Shown: one piece after another, positions 33,550 through 45,175 of the stretch
How the letters are laid out: every line of letters starts with the position of its first letter
Numbering within the stretch: the first letter of the stretch is position 1
Source: Pseudoips prasinana
Lineage: Eukaryota; Arthropoda; Insecta; Lepidoptera; Nolidae
Length of the DNA stretch: 64,000 nucleotides
NCBI GenBank assembly: GCA_951640165.1
Contig: OX621234.1
Location: forward strand, 32,430,549-32,494,548
Direction of reading: 5' to 3'
Notes under the pieces: generated by a model
Seen by the model: the letters and a program-made list of their open reading frames with translations, nothing else
Told to the model about the DNA's origin: nothing
Database searches by the model: none
Program-made: the position numbers and the translations under genes

Positions 33550-33665
33550 TGTCTCATCATCACAAATCTGGTGCTCGGTATTGTTCATTTGGATGTTTGT
33601 CGAAAAAAGGGGACAAGGTTTTATCAGTTTTCACATTACCTACAGTTATGGAAATACGGAAAGGT
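33550..33665 (+). CDS. Possible first exon of a THAP zinc-finger protein
   Basis: From an ATG at 33550 the frame reads MSHHHKSGARYCSFGCLS, then KKGDKVLSVFTLPTVMEIRK, and meets a donor-like AAG|GTTAGT at 33665. C-x3-C followed about 12-15 residues later by VFxLP, then an Ile-Arg-Lys helix, is the opening pattern of a THAP (C2CH) DNA-binding domain; the second metal pair would be in a following exon. No such exon was recognised in the next kilobases. THAP domains occur in cellular proteins and in P-type and Kolobok-type transposases. With a transposon-like foldback just upstream, a broken DNA transposon is the likelier source. A chance resemblance is possible because only half the domain is visible. 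Confidence 0.4.
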
Positions 33666-33860
33666 TAGTTAAAATTATTATTATTTAAAAAATTATTGAC
33701 TCTGTCTCAAAATGAATAATGTTATTGTTTCGAAGTTTTTCTTTTGTATACCTAAATATAATCTAAAATAATAAGCATTCAGACAACCGATCGAGCATAT
33801 ATTGTGTTTGCCTACTAAATAATTACTCTAATTGGACCAAATCCCGTGTTCATGCCCGAT

Positions 33861-33990
33861 TGAGTATGTTTCGCCGGACCGTCTCAACTGGGTCGTGTTG
33901 AAAGCGGTAGTAGATGAACCCACTGAGTTTGTTTCGCTGGGTATTCTCAGTTGGGGCGCATTGGATCCGGTGGTAGCATTAAAGCGCGAC
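33861..33990 (+). repeat. 63-bp tandem pair in a retrotransposon-like tail
   Basis: tgagtatgtttcgccgg at 33861 and tgagtttgtttcgctgg at 33924 begin two units, each continuing with ctcaactggg/ctcagttggg and a ggtagtag/ggtggtag word. The unit resembles a recurrent lepidopteran retrotransposon 3' segment. Confidence 0.55.
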
Positions 33991-35232
33991 CGTCGTTATT
34001 AACACAAGGTCCGTCATAATAATAATACCTTTAATATAGACAGAACCATTGACAATATGTAGTAAAAATATTAGACTTAAACTAGATAATTAAACATAAC
34101 CTCTTGACAATAACTTGATACGAGCTAGCTAAATATCATTTCTGTAATAAAATAAATTTTATAAATGTTTTCATACAAGATGTACCTAAATATCTATGTT
34201 ACTACAAATAATATCTAATGTATACAACTATATTACTACAAACATGTTCTGACTATTTACAAGCGCTTTTTTAAAGTCTACGTGAATAAAAACCTTTTTT
34301 ATTTTTATTATTTACCAAATTAGGGATTTTGTAGGTGTTCATTATTTATAATTAGATTCCAAATGTGTTTTCATTCGTATAGACTCTAGTTTTAACGTTT
34401 TTGTTGGCCAAGATAGTTTTTAAAAGAATTGGTATGAGTTTCAAACATGTAAGATAATTACGAGAGCAACTTGAAAAAGTGATTTTTTGTTGGTCGAGAT
34501 ATCTTAACGATTTTGGTGTCAAATTAAAGATTTAGTTCTAAAACCATTTTATCCGTTTGAGTCATGCCAATCGGTCCACGCGTTTAGGAGATATTTATGA
34601 ATTAGTATAGTAAAGTTCGTCGAGCCAGCTTGAATAACCTAAAAATTGACCGTGTAATATATACGGATCAAACATAAGATAGATTATGTGGTTAATAAGT
34701 AGATAGATGATGAATAGGTATCACAGTAACAGCGGCAAGCAGGGAACCCTACGCCAGGACACTCCGTGTCCGACAGCGACAGTGTAATGCGTTAGAAGAG
34801 AGCGGCAGCGTTTAGGTGAATATCGCGGTAGATACTGAGCGCGTATGCTAGCTGAATTGCACTTAGTTGCTTAGTAGCAGGAGTCGCTATTTCTATAAAT
34901 TGTTCCGCGAAGAGCCGCTTCTGTACGTAAGTACTTTTTATTCTGTGGTACAGCTCCGCGTAATTTGGGATCAGATGGCCGTGTGTAAATAATGTCCCAT
35001 GATATTATTATAGCGACATTAATAACATATTAATTATCAGGTGGATTAAACATACATGAATACTATCAGTATTGAATGTAATATAGGCAGTCTACAGTAA
35101 TTAATTTGAGTGATACATTATGTGGCGTTAAATGAATTAACACATTATATTAATACATGGTCAAACAAACAGCATATCCCAAAAAACTAAATGTCATAAT
35201 TTCTATTCAACTGACAGTTATTAATATACTTG

Positions 35233-35263
35233 GATGGACCATACAATACTTGTATGGTCCATC
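35233..35263. repeat. 31-bp perfect hairpin
   Basis: gatggaccatacaa pairs exactly with ttgtatggtccatc around the loop tac. Too short for a microRNA precursor. Confidence 0.8.
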
Positions 35264-35289
35264 TATAGTAAATTTAAGTTTAAGTGTTT

Positions 35290-35415
35290 TTTTTTGTCTG
35301 TGAATTACGCATATTCTGACTAAATGGGAATCCAACATAAACAGAGCTATTTGTATGTAAAGTGCCTCGTGATACAGGGATTTATTTTCCTTATACAGGC
35401 GTTTTCATTATAAAA
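35290..35415 (+). repeat. SINE tail fragment
   Basis: gtaaagtgcctcgtgataca and gggatttattttccttatac with an aggcgttttc end resemble the end of the SINE at 18368 (aaagtaccccgcgaca, agggatttaattccctagtg). Confidence 0.4.
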
Positions 35416-36479
35416 AAGTCTCATAGTTTCCCAAAACACTCGAGACATGGGTATTCCCAGATACGTAAATACATAGAAAAATCGATTGAAGTTGGGTAAA
35501 CACGTAAGAAAATAGACCAAAAATACAATATCGTATCGAAACTGGTTTAAAAATGGCGCGTAGTAAATTGTAGCAGCTATATTCCACAGTGAGTGATTAG
35601 ATTATAAACAAAAACAGTGTTCGGTGAAAACCGAATTCAAAAAGACTATATGTACAGTTCTAACAAAAAATTTGTTTAAAAACCTACCAAACGATACCGC
35701 ACATTTGAATATCAAAACATTGAAAACGTATTTGAATCCTCATATTTGCCTCCAATTTTTTTAACCAGGTGCTGACAATCGTTTCAAACTGCACTTTCAT
35801 TTGCCTATTTCAATTTGATTGTTTTAAAGCAATTTGTAACTTTGCATGCGTGAAAATTGTTAGCCATCATTTGTTTCATTTTCATGCGATGAACCTTTTA
35901 TAAAAATACCAGGCTGGGCAATAACATGTTAAACCACTGGTAAATTTTATGATTTGAACTGGAATTAAAAGACCTATAAAGTTTTGCCATTGAGATCTCC
36001 ATTGCAAAGAATTTATTCAAAAATTGAGCTGGCCACAAAAAGTCTTGTAAAATGTTTGAAAGGTAGAGTATTCTCCTTGGGATAATGGCGTCAAATCGTC
36101 TTTTGCTGGAATCCTTCGCTAAACTCACCATTCTCTTATTTGCGTCTCGTAGTTAACTCTACAATTTTTCGTTACTTTTCGAGTTTTCGAGTTTTGTGTT
36201 TTACACCAAATATATCATAGTTGATGACAGGTTGCAAGGTTTACGTTATGAACATTTTCAAACTATTTGCATTCAAAGCATCGCAACAATATGAACGTTA
36301 TTGAATTACCATTTGTGGATGTGCGGTACATTCATTTTGTCGTCCGTAGATATAGATTTAATTGTACCTATATTTGCACGATCGAAACCACAATAGCGTC
36401 AAATTTAAAACCAAATTAATTAGATTTCAGCGCACTATATGCAAGTGTATAGTAAGCAGGCGCACCAAAGTAACCCACA

Positions 36480-36735
36480 TCGCCCGAAGAATTACCAAAC
36501 TGAAGTGGCAGTGGGCTGGGTCCATAAGCAACGGCCGCTGAGGCAGAAAGGTTATCGAGTGGCAACCACGTACCGGAAGATGTAGCGTGGGCAGGCCCCC
36601 TACAAAATGTGCTGATGATCTTGTTAGGGTCGCTGAAAGTCGCTGGATGCGGGTACTGCACTACAAGCAGTTGTGTAGCTCTTTGGGGGAGGACTTTGTC
36701 CAACAGTCGGCATCTTTCGGCTAATATGATGCAAG
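36480..36735 (+). pseudogene. RTE-like reverse transcriptase C-terminal remnant
   Basis: Read in the best frame (with breaks) the segment gives ARRITKLKWQWAG, RKVIEWQPRTGRCSVGRPPT and ends with ctttgtccaacagtcggcat and ctttcggctaatatgatg. This Trp/Arg/Gly-rich tail follows the reverse transcriptase in RTE-like elements that are abundant in Lepidoptera. Stops interrupt it, so it is dead. It is the best-preserved coding piece of the family in the window; other copies are at 4125, 5370, 5520, 10308, 38072 and 48100. Confidence 0.7.
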
Positions 36736-37770
36736 TAGAATAGAATATGCATTTATTACTCTCATGCCAAAAGTAGTTTACATTTGCTTAAAATAAGACG
36801 ACATTTAGCATTGTACATTTTAGCGGTTAGAAATGGAACCAGTTTTGTGAGGGACTGGTGCCTGAGTCAGGTTTGGGAAAACCTGTATTACAGATCACCA
36901 GTGCCCTACTCCGCAGATTGAATGGCCAATAATCATCTGTGATTACTTACTTCATAATTGTATTTGGTACTTGCGCTCAAATCAACATTAATCATCTCCG
37001 ATAATATTTAAGGTAGCCAATTGCAATAAACACTAACCGACTACGCAGGGTATATTATAATGTACTGCAGTTAAGCTCAGTCACCTTGGGGAGTGCTTCA
37101 ATATTGATCCCAACACAGGATTACTATTAATGTCACCCGTATATGTTTGTCTGGGTGTGATTAGTGAGTTGCAGTAGGAGTAGCTTTTTTAAAAAAGAAT
37201 ACTGTTTGAATGGCAAGCTAAATCTAAATATACGTGCACTTATAGGTAGGGAGAGTACAGAATAAATCTGCATCTGTTATTGAAGATGATGTGCTCCCGC
37301 ACATATTGTCTATTGATTGTGTATCCAGCAAACTATTCTCACTCATGTACCCTGATGTAATGCGTGATACTAAATTCAGTTTTAATAATCAGTTGTTCAG
37401 AAGTGTATCGAAGTTTCCTTTGTGCATTTTACGTACCTATTGTTGAAGGTGGACTTGTGTCTAGTTTTCCGGATACGAGGCTGGGCGTTAAGGTTTACAT
37501 CGCAGCCAATACAGATACGGAGGTCTGATAATCCGTTACTTCTCCGTACATCAATGGTGTAGGTACACAATAGCCATCGCATGAATGTACTTTATGAATA
37601 GATTAGGCTGGAGATCTATTAGACAATCTGATAAGGGCCAGACTGAACGCCATTTTGGCTACTATAGGTAATTGGACATGCCTGGGTAGGCATTGTATTC
37701 GACGTTTAGTTAACGATACAGAGTTAACTGATATACATCTAACTGTTTGTAATCTATCAGCGTCACAGAG

Positions 37771-37925
37771 TAGCAGGTCTGGCGCAGTGGTTAAGATGGT
37801 CACGTCCTAACGTAGTTTGGGTTTGATACCCGGTATGTTTGTTATTCTGAGTTTAGGCATGCTTTGGAACCATGAATGATGGTAAAGGCCACTGCTTTAT
37901 AGTAAATATTTTTGTAGGGCCTATA
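37771..37925 (+). repeat. tRNA-derived SINE
   Basis: A box TGGCGCAGTGGTTAAGATGG at 37780 and B box GGGTTTGATACCC at about 37819, then ggtatgtttgttattctgag and tggaaccatgaatgatggta. Different body from the 18368 copy. Confidence 0.6.
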
Positions 37926-38071
37926 AAAAGAAATTTGACGGAAACAGGAAACAAACCTCTTGATTATTGAATTTTATAAGCTAATCTAACGACATCCGTC
38001 TCCCTTTTACAATTTTTTTTGTTTGGTTGATTGGAAGTCACACTCGAATAGGTCTTTGACTTGGGGTACTT

Positions 38072-38255
38072 TCATCATCATCTTTATCATATCAGCCGAA
38101 AGACGTCCACTGCTGGACAAAGGCTTTCACCAAAGATTTCCACAATTTCCGATCTTGCGATACCCGCATCCAGCGGCTTACAGCCACCCTCACCAGATCA
38201 TCGGCCCTCCTTGCCTACCTGACTTTTTCCGGTTCATGGTCGCGACACAGTAAAT
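38072..38255 (-). mobile_element. RTE-like retrotransposon 3' end
   Basis: Plus strand reads catcatcatctttatcatat, cagccgaaagacgtccactg, ctggacaaaggctttcacc, tacccgcatccagcggctta and atcatcggccctccttgcct. This is the reverse complement of the coding tail at 36590-36735. Confidence 0.7.
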
Positions 38256-38661
38256 TTTTACTGAGTTACTTTATAAATATGTATTTCACGGCCACACTAA
38301 GACCCAGAACAATTACACATCGGTCCTACAATTAGTTATCCTGTGCGGGGTTATTTGTGCCTTATACTATTCCAACCAGGTCGGTTACCCATGTATCCGA
38401 AATCTTTTTGGCTTAACGATTTATTGCTACTTTATTAATACGAATCAATTAATAACTTAATAATTAGCTTCGTCATTAAAGTTACCAGCTTTCAGGGAAC
38501 CTTGCCAATATGCGGCGACCGGAATGTATATTTTATTTGTAGGTTAATGAAATAATGAAATTTTTGAGTAATGGAATCAAATCACAATAATTAATATTTA
38601 ATTATTGTATTTAATTAGAATTCTGTATTATTAATTAAAGTTATTTTAGCACTTGGATCGA

Positions 38662-38776
38662 CGGCTACATGTCAAGTTATACATTTCCAGTATAAGCTGA
38701 TCTCGCGTTGTATAGAATTCCATACAATGACAGGTCAGCTTATACTGGAAATTTATTGCTTGATAATATGTAGCCG
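38662..38776. repeat. 115-bp foldback (MITE)
   Basis: cggctacatgtcaagttata and catttccagtataagctga at the left answer tcagcttatactggaaat and gataatatgtagccg at the right. About 38 bases per arm with several mismatches. The centre carries a second small palindrome (ttgtatagaattccatacaa). Confidence 0.75.
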
Positions 38777-38887
38777 TGTGTACATACACTTGTACTTATT
38801 TAGCGCACAATTAAGTTGTTATATCTAAAACAATATTAAGCTCACAGAAACTATATTTAAGCTAGAGTATCTGTCAGTCGGCGTGGT

Positions 38888-38960
38888 TTTTCATCATATA
38901 TTATAATATATGATGTATCATCATATATTATGTGATTTTTCATCATATATTATAATATGT
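38888..38960. repeat. AT-rich palindromic tandem repeat
   Basis: tttttcatcatatattataa occurs at 38888 and again at 38937, with the inverse tatatgatgtatcatcatat between. About 50-bp spacing. Confidence 0.7.
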
Positions 38961-39011
38961 TGTGTTAACCTTAAATAACACTAAAAAGTATATTACATAT
39001 TTTATAAACGA

Positions 39012-39352
39012 CTAGCTGTGCCCCGCGGTGTTACTCGCGTTAAATTATATAAATTTTCTTTGCTATAAACCTCACGGAGCCCGAGACCTTTCCAACGAAT
39101 GCACAACCGTGGAAATCGGTTCGTGCGTTCTGGAGTTATAGCGTCAGGAAGGAAAAGCCGACTTATTTTTATATAGTAGAAGACTAGCTGTGCCCCGCGG
39201 TGTTACCCACGTTAAATTTTATAAATTTTCTTTGCTTTAAACCTCACGGAGCCCGAGACCTTTCCAACGAATGCATAACCGTGGAAATCGGTTCGTGCGT
39301 TCTGGAGTTATAGCGTCAGGAAGGAAAACCCGACTCATTTTTATATAGTAGA
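39012..39352 (-). mobile_element. Tandem pair of Helitron-type elements
   Basis: Two copies, 39012-39180 and 39184-39352, about 95% alike, spacing 172. On the minus strand each starts TCTACTATATAAAAATGAGT-like and ends with GGGTAACACCGCGGGGcaca then gCTAG. They share ctcacggagcccgagacctt and gttcgtgcgttctggagtta. The outer right junction keeps A before TC. Non-coding. Confidence 0.75.
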
Positions 39353-39559
39353 TAAGAAACTTCTGAACCTGGAGGCTCTGAAGCGTTACTAGAACATAAA
39401 TGTGAAGGTATATAGAGTGCTACCGAGCCAAAATTCTGATGCTTTGACCAATATCTACGGAAACTAGCCAAATTCACTGAAAATATTAGAGCGAAGGAGC
39501 GAGTGCGCTAACACAGGCGCAATCAATATTTCCTTAGTGTCAATATCTGATGGGATGGC

Positions 39560-39700
39560 CATAGGACTAACAGTTTTACATGTTCTCCGAGGTACGCACT
39601 TATAACACCGCAATCTTAAATACTTCGGGTACTTAAATACTCTTAAGTGTATCGAACTTACGACCTCATTTTCTACATGCTAACGTTAGACAAATAAGGC
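39560..39700 (-). repeat. SINE, diverged
   Basis: gttctccgaggtacgcactt, tataacaccgcaatcttaaa, cgaacttacgacctcatttt and gctaacgttagacaaataag follow the order of the minus-strand SINE at 14560-14745. Confidence 0.55.
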
Positions 39701-42287
39701 AGTCAAAATCAAAGGTACATAGCCAGTATATTGTTCATGTAAATACCAATATCGGGATACCGATAAGCCAGTATCAGTATTACATTATCTATCAAATGAC
39801 AGCTTTATTAACAGGTGTATTTGCGAACATAGCCGGTAATTAATTATTGATCAAGGCTTGTCCGAGAATGGATGGACTGAAATGCAATATTATAACAAAT
39901 GACACTAAGGATTATACGGGTTATATAAACACTATATAGGGGAGAGTTGGTGCAATCGATTATACACAAACAACGTATTTTTTTGACGCCTTGAAACTAT
40001 GCTTACGTGACACTATAATCTCTCGGTCATAATGTAATAGCGTCGATTGAGAAAGTTGTGTGCTAGTGAATAACTGTGAGAATTAAACTGACGGAAAAGG
40101 TGAGTTTATAAGGGATTTGACAGTATTTGAGTCCCGAACTAAACTGTTTTTTACATCAAGTCTTTAAGTTTGAAGGTTATGTAGCCGTCAGTTGTTTTGT
40201 TTATTAATACCTACATGTTGGCTAAATTGTACCACAAGTTGTTAGATATATTTATTGTACCGGTCAAATTTATCTGAGAGTTATAAAACATGTATTTTTA
40301 AGTGTGTTTTTTAATTCGTTGACTCACCTCGGTGATATAATAGCAAATATGGAACAAAATATTCTCGCGTGGTAAAAAAATAAAATTAGTTACTTAACCT
40401 TATTCAATTCGGAAACCGATAATAGTAAAAGTACGATATGAAAAAAAATGTAATTGCATTAAATACATTTTCTGCCATGAGGTGCCACTGTACTTCTAAT
40501 CAAAACTTTAGTGAGAGCTGTTTTAATTAATAGAAGAGAGGTTGTCTTATGTACTTGATATTAAATTTAAAATCTTCTTTTGTGTAAGAAATATGTCTTA
40601 AAAAATTGATTCCGTAATTAAAGTTCCAGCTCTGCAACACTAACATAGGTATAGGTTGATAATATTTTATAAGGCTTAATAACACATTTATTTGCCAACT
40701 TATTTTTGCCCCTATTCGTTAAAAATATATACAATATGTCTTTATGTGATTTTTAAATTATAGTTTCTACTAAAGAAATAAGGTACTTTGTTATAATTTC
40801 CTTCGTCTCTGATTAGATACATATGGCACTTAGAATAAATATTTTTTATTGAAATTAATAATATTTTTGATTCACGATGACACAATTAACGGTAGCATTT
40901 AATATACCTATTCTAGTACGATTAAAAAAACTGGTTGGCTAAATTTTACCGTTAGCAGACTTCTGAAAAACATTTATGCTACTGCGACCTGAAAAATCAA
41001 TTTTATTATATGTGATAAACAAAATATTAACCTATAATTGTAACAGGTTTAAGACTTTTTGTTTATTATATATTGACATCAAAGCTTAAACTGGGACGGT
41101 ATAACCAAGTTTCTCCTTACTTATTATTTATTTTAGGATTTCTTTACATAAACCAGACCGAACTGATGGTATTTCTGGAAACTAGTTACATTGATATTTG
41201 ATTGGACTGTACAGCTGCGTTGTGAGATTGACTAGTACAAGTTAATATCAATACCTATATGCTGAATAAATTAAGTTATATTATTAGAACTAAGCTTTAA
41301 ATATATCCATGTTATTTCTTAGCATAGTGGCCACTTTTAACGATGATTTGATCCACGCGGGTTATATTATAGCGAGAAATTCTCAATGTCCACATGCTCA
41401 AAATCTAATGTGGCCGGACATCTTTACGTGCCCTCGGGGCTCGGGGGTATATTTTGCCTTATATAGCGTGTGATAAAAAATTGCAATAAAGTCTACTAAC
41501 ACTTTTAGAACCGTGTCTGGAGTGAATGTGGGACCACATTATTTACGGTCGAATACTCTATGGCTAATTCAAAAACTAATAATACAGTATGGACTTGAAA
41601 CTTAGTTAAGGGTTTAATTTTCCTGTACTAAATCATAATATTAGTTTGTATCCATAATAAATAATTACAAGTTATGTATAAAAGCTGAATAGCCTTGATT
41701 TGTAACTACCAGTAAAATAAGATAAAGTAATTTGGCAACCCCACTGAAGAATATATTAAGTTTGTAACATACGGTTTGATGGATTTTATGAGATGGGCCT
41801 TGAAAATCTTCAATCTGTCTGGATCCGAAAGCCTGTGATAAAGATTTTTTTAAATGATTAAATACTTTTTAGGGCTTCGGTTATCCAAGAATTGCATTTG
41901 TATTAGTATTATTTTAGTTTGTTTCTCTTTAGACAGAGCAACAATGTTGACTTGTAAAGTTCTATACGTTACCAGCCAAAACAACACAATCGTAGTGACT
42001 ATGTCACATCAGCAAATACATAGGAAGACCGCAAGCTAACATTGGCCTAACACAAGCCTGCCCAACTTGTACCGACCCTGAGTTCATATCGAATTTTATG
42101 GTTAGATAAATAGATTGGTGAATTCGGATTGTATGATAAACATATTATATAACATATGGTAAAGGTTTATAATGACGTTCAGGTCAGTGTATTTATAGAT
42201 AATATTCTTATCCAAATGAATTATTGTTGTGTATTTATTGTTTATTTATATTTCAAAGTGTTTGCATAATAATATCTTCGGACATTA
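39701..42287. other. Gene-free stretch with one SINE-like piece
   Basis: AT-rich. At about 41400-41580, ctttacgtgccctcggggct, gaatgtgggaccacattatt and acggtcgaatactctatggc resemble a minus-strand SINE of the 14395 type. A donor-like gaaaag|gtgagt at 40100 has no coding support. Otherwise nothing recognised. Confidence 0.5.
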
Positions 42288-42420
42288 TTCACACACGGCC
42301 ATCTGATCACAAACTAAACTAGCTTGTACTATGGAACCCAGATAACTACTAGATAACTACATAAACTAGTTGATTTTTATAAATTCATACTTATATAGAT
42401 AATTACACTCGATTTTTTCG
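42288..42420 (-). repeat. SINE fragment
   Basis: cacacggccatctgatcaca, aactaaactagcttgtacta, tggaacccagataactac and attcatacttatatagataa are body words of the family at 32070. The head is missing. Confidence 0.55.
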
Positions 42421-42761
42421 GCAAGAATCTATCCCTTGAGAGCGGTCCTATAAAAAAATATTTTGTATCCTCGTATGAAAACCTATTAATTTAATTTGAA
42501 AACTAATATGATCAAACATAGAACACTCTAATTTAACTAAATTGCCTTATCAGACTTCCAACAGACATAAGAGACAACAGACAGACACGTAGCATAAGAG
42601 AGTAAAAGTATTTCCAGACTGTTAGTGTCTCATTTCTAATAATCATCTCATGGTTGAACTTCAAAATATCAACAATTAGTTAGTTGCGTCACTGCTTCGA
42701 GAACGGGGCGATAATTTGACTTAACATCGCTAATCCAATCAAAATTGATACAGCCTTCAGG

Positions 42762-42801
42762 CTTAATTAAGCAATATACTGAAGTATATTGCTTAGTTAA
42801 G
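42762..42801. repeat. 40-bp hairpin
   Basis: cttaattaagcaatatact pairs with agtatattgcttagttaag over 19 bases with one mismatch and a 2-base spacer. Confidence 0.75.
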
Positions 42802-42999
42802 GAGATTCAGTTAGCAACGATCCGGGGTTATTAGATTAAGTAACTATGTTTTACGACCTCTGTGGCCGAGCGTAAAAGCATTTCATAATCTCGGTCCCGG
42901 TTGTCTTGATTACATCTATGACAATAGGAACTAGTAATCAGAAAATATTGTGAAACTGACGCCGAACCGTAACTTTCTCGGTGACTGGTTCCTTATAAA

Positions 43000-43020
43000 T
43001 ATATATATATATATATATAT
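43000..43020. repeat. (AT)n microsatellite
   Basis: About ten AT units (atatatatatatatatatat) ending at 43020. Confidence 0.9.
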
Positions 43021-43039
43021 CCGGGACATATGTATTTTT

Positions 43040-43200
43040 TGTAAATATATATGTACATACAATACACAGAAAACCAACACCCAGAACAAGACGAATAGGC
43101 ATATTCATGAACACTAATATTTGTCTAATGCGAGGATGGAACCCAATTTGGATCTGAAGACAGGTCCACCATCAACTAAGTCACGGCGTTTGATATAAAG
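43040..43200 (-). repeat. SINE, diverged
   Basis: gtaaatatatatgtacatac, aatacacagaaaaccaacac, ccagaacaagacgaatagg and accatcaactaagtcacggc follow the minus-strand order of the copy at 63180-63300. The B box (ggatggaacccaat) is decayed. Confidence 0.55.
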
Positions 43201-43732
43201 CATATTGATAGCGCCTATATATTCGTTGATAATACACACAAATACACAGAGCATCACTAATCTTATTCATACAGAACTCAAACCAAATACAAAATCAAAA
43301 ATATATTAAATTATTTGCTTACAGTATCAATTTCTTTTTTGACACTTAGTTTAGAATTTTTCGTTTTTATTCTTCGCCGTCTACATTTGATAAGAATAGT
43401 ATAGACTCGCATAAGGAGTGCGAGTATAAGAACCGCAATAAAAGAAATATAGAATTAGAAGAATTATTCTTATAAATAATGAAGCAGGTCAGATGTTACG
43501 TCGTCTGATCTGCTTGGTTATCTAATAATTATTGCAATTGTTACAATTTTGCTTAAAAATATACAACACATTGTTTACTGTATTGTATATTTTTAAGCAA
43601 ATTTGTAAATTTAAAAATATACAATACAGTAAACCGAAACTTGTAAATTTAAATTTTATAGATAAACCTTACTTTAACGGTAATAAACGCATGGCAAAAT
43701 AAGCGTCTTAAGTTACATTTTTCGGAGCAAAT

Positions 43733-43820
43733 AGCATGCAAAAATAAAGCAGTTTACTTCGTGCCAAAAGCATGCAAAAATAAAGCAGTTTCCTTGGTGC
43801 AAAAAGTATGCAACATAAAG
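43733..43820 (+). repeat. 36-bp tandem repeat, about 2.5 copies
   Basis: agcatgcaaaaataaagcag starts at 43733 and 43769; a third, decayed unit (agtatgcaacataaag) starts at 43805. Spacing is 36 in both cases. Confidence 0.85.
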
Positions 43821-44699
43821 CTCTCCATACTTACATTACGATGTTTCGATCATCGCACACGGCAACACCTACGGTCTAAAAACTTCACCCAGCCTTTCGC
43901 ATTGAAAATCTCGACAAAAGTTTGAACACAATTTTCCAACGCTTTGACTGTATCGAAAAAGATTAAAAAATCTATCGTCTATAAAGTTAGTACTCTTCAG
44001 ACAAAAAAAGGGGAATACAATAACATGAAAATGCAATGATTCAATAGTCCGTCGCTTTATTACTACTTGTGTTACCAACCGACCGGTCCAAATGACTAAA
44101 TTGACCTATGTCCTATTTGCATTATAATACGGCTCAATTTGGAAGGGGCGGGAGAAATAGTAGCTGGCAGTATAGACACATTTTTCAATTCAAACGGAGC
44201 CAAAGGCAACGGTAATCGAAACCTATTACGCTATTCTTCTTGCTGCGATTCAAAAAAGTGTAAAAAATTGTACACGTGTCGCTTCGTCCGCAGAGAGGGC
44301 ACGGTTATGTAGGGAACGATTTTGAAACGGTATTTAAATATAGGGTGCCTTTTACGTACTCTTATTCTACAAGTGCCGTTACGGGATTATATTACGTAAT
44401 AATAATATAAAATTTGTTAGAATGTTGCACAGAATAAATAAATTGACGACTTTTTAACGTTTTGATGTATAGTTTATATCGTAATGATATATTAATTTTA
44501 CGTACTTCTATTAATGTGAAATTCTTATAGTAAAAAAATATCATAGTTGAATATTTTGAATTTTATAAAAAATTAAATATTGTGTTGATATACATACATA
44601 TATCAAGTCTTATTTATAAAATAAAACAATCAACTTTGCAAATCACTTATTTATGCAAATACGAAAAAGTATTAACTAATTATAGAATAGCACAATGTA

Positions 44700-44841
44700 C
44701 ATACATAGACACACGCCTGTTTCCCAGAGGGGTAGGCAGAGACAACGGACTTCCATTTGTCACGATCCTTGCACACCTCTTTCGCCTCATTTACAGTCAT
44801 TATATTCTTCATACATGCTCGCCGGTGTACGGTACTTCTGA
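44700..44841 (-). pseudogene. Retrotransposon coding C-terminus, distal half
   Basis: Minus-strand frame VRSTVHRRACMKN, IMTVNEAKEVCKDRDKWKSV and VSAYPSGKQA. A Trp-containing KDRxxWKxxV block near the very end is typical of the tail of non-LTR retrotransposon polyproteins (compare DRxxWR). It joins in frame, across the insertion at 44847-45084, to the piece at 45085-45175. Confidence 0.6.
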
Positions 44842-44846
44842 CCTGG

Positions 44847-45084
44847 GGCTCTACCGGGTAAGTCACCGAACTTCGATTTCTTGAATGGCGTTCAAATAAA
44901 TAAAGGTTAAAATGACTTAATCAATCGTTAAATCGGCTTACATGAGCACATGTGACGTCATAAATGGTCCGGAATCGATTGTCAACGTTGAAGCCCATTT
45001 TACGATTGTTTAAGTAATTTTTAACCTTTATTTATTTGAACGCCATTTAAGAAATGGAAGTTCGGCGACTTAGCCGGTAGAGCC
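44847..45084. mobile_element. MITE with long inverted repeats and 5-bp duplication
   Basis: A 238-bp element whose ends are ggctctaccgg and its complement. Inverted repeats run about 75-80 bases inward, including ggcgttcaaataaataaagg on the left and its complement on the right. It is flanked by CCTGG on both sides (44842-44846 and 45085-45089), a clean target duplication. It interrupts a retrotransposon coding remnant. A related single end (ggcgttcaaatagatgtagg) is at 48433. Confidence 0.88.
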
Positions 45085-45175
45085 CCTGGCTATTCTTGAG
45101 AACTTCACCAATTTGATCAGAAAATGTTCTACGAGGTCTTCCCCTTCCTGTTGTACGATTCACACAGCACAATTT
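45085..45175 (-). pseudogene. Retrotransposon coding C-terminus, proximal half
   Basis: Minus-strand frame VNRTTGRGRPRRTFSDQIGE and VLKNSQ. The RGRPRRTxxDQ block is a usual linker just before the end of non-LTR retrotransposon proteins. Removing the MITE and one CCTGG copy restores frame with the distal half. Confidence 0.6.

Larger units (their letters stand above)
34020..36479. other. Gene-free stretch
   Basis: AT-rich, with a less AT-rich patch at 34725-34930. It contains a 31-bp hairpin at 35233 and a SINE tail at 35290. The minus-strand frame at 35898-36131 has no domain. Confidence 0.55.

Noticed and set aside
34860..34930. Possible exon ending ctgtac|gtaagt
   Set aside because: No acceptor with an open frame and no family resemblance.
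40005..40110. Possible non-coding 5' exon ending gaaaag|gtgagt
   Set aside because: A donor-like word alone, with no initiator, frame or partner exon.
43540..43640. Repeated aaaaatatacaata words as a possible array
   Set aside because: Irregular AT-rich inverted words without constant spacing; not a CRISPR or satellite.
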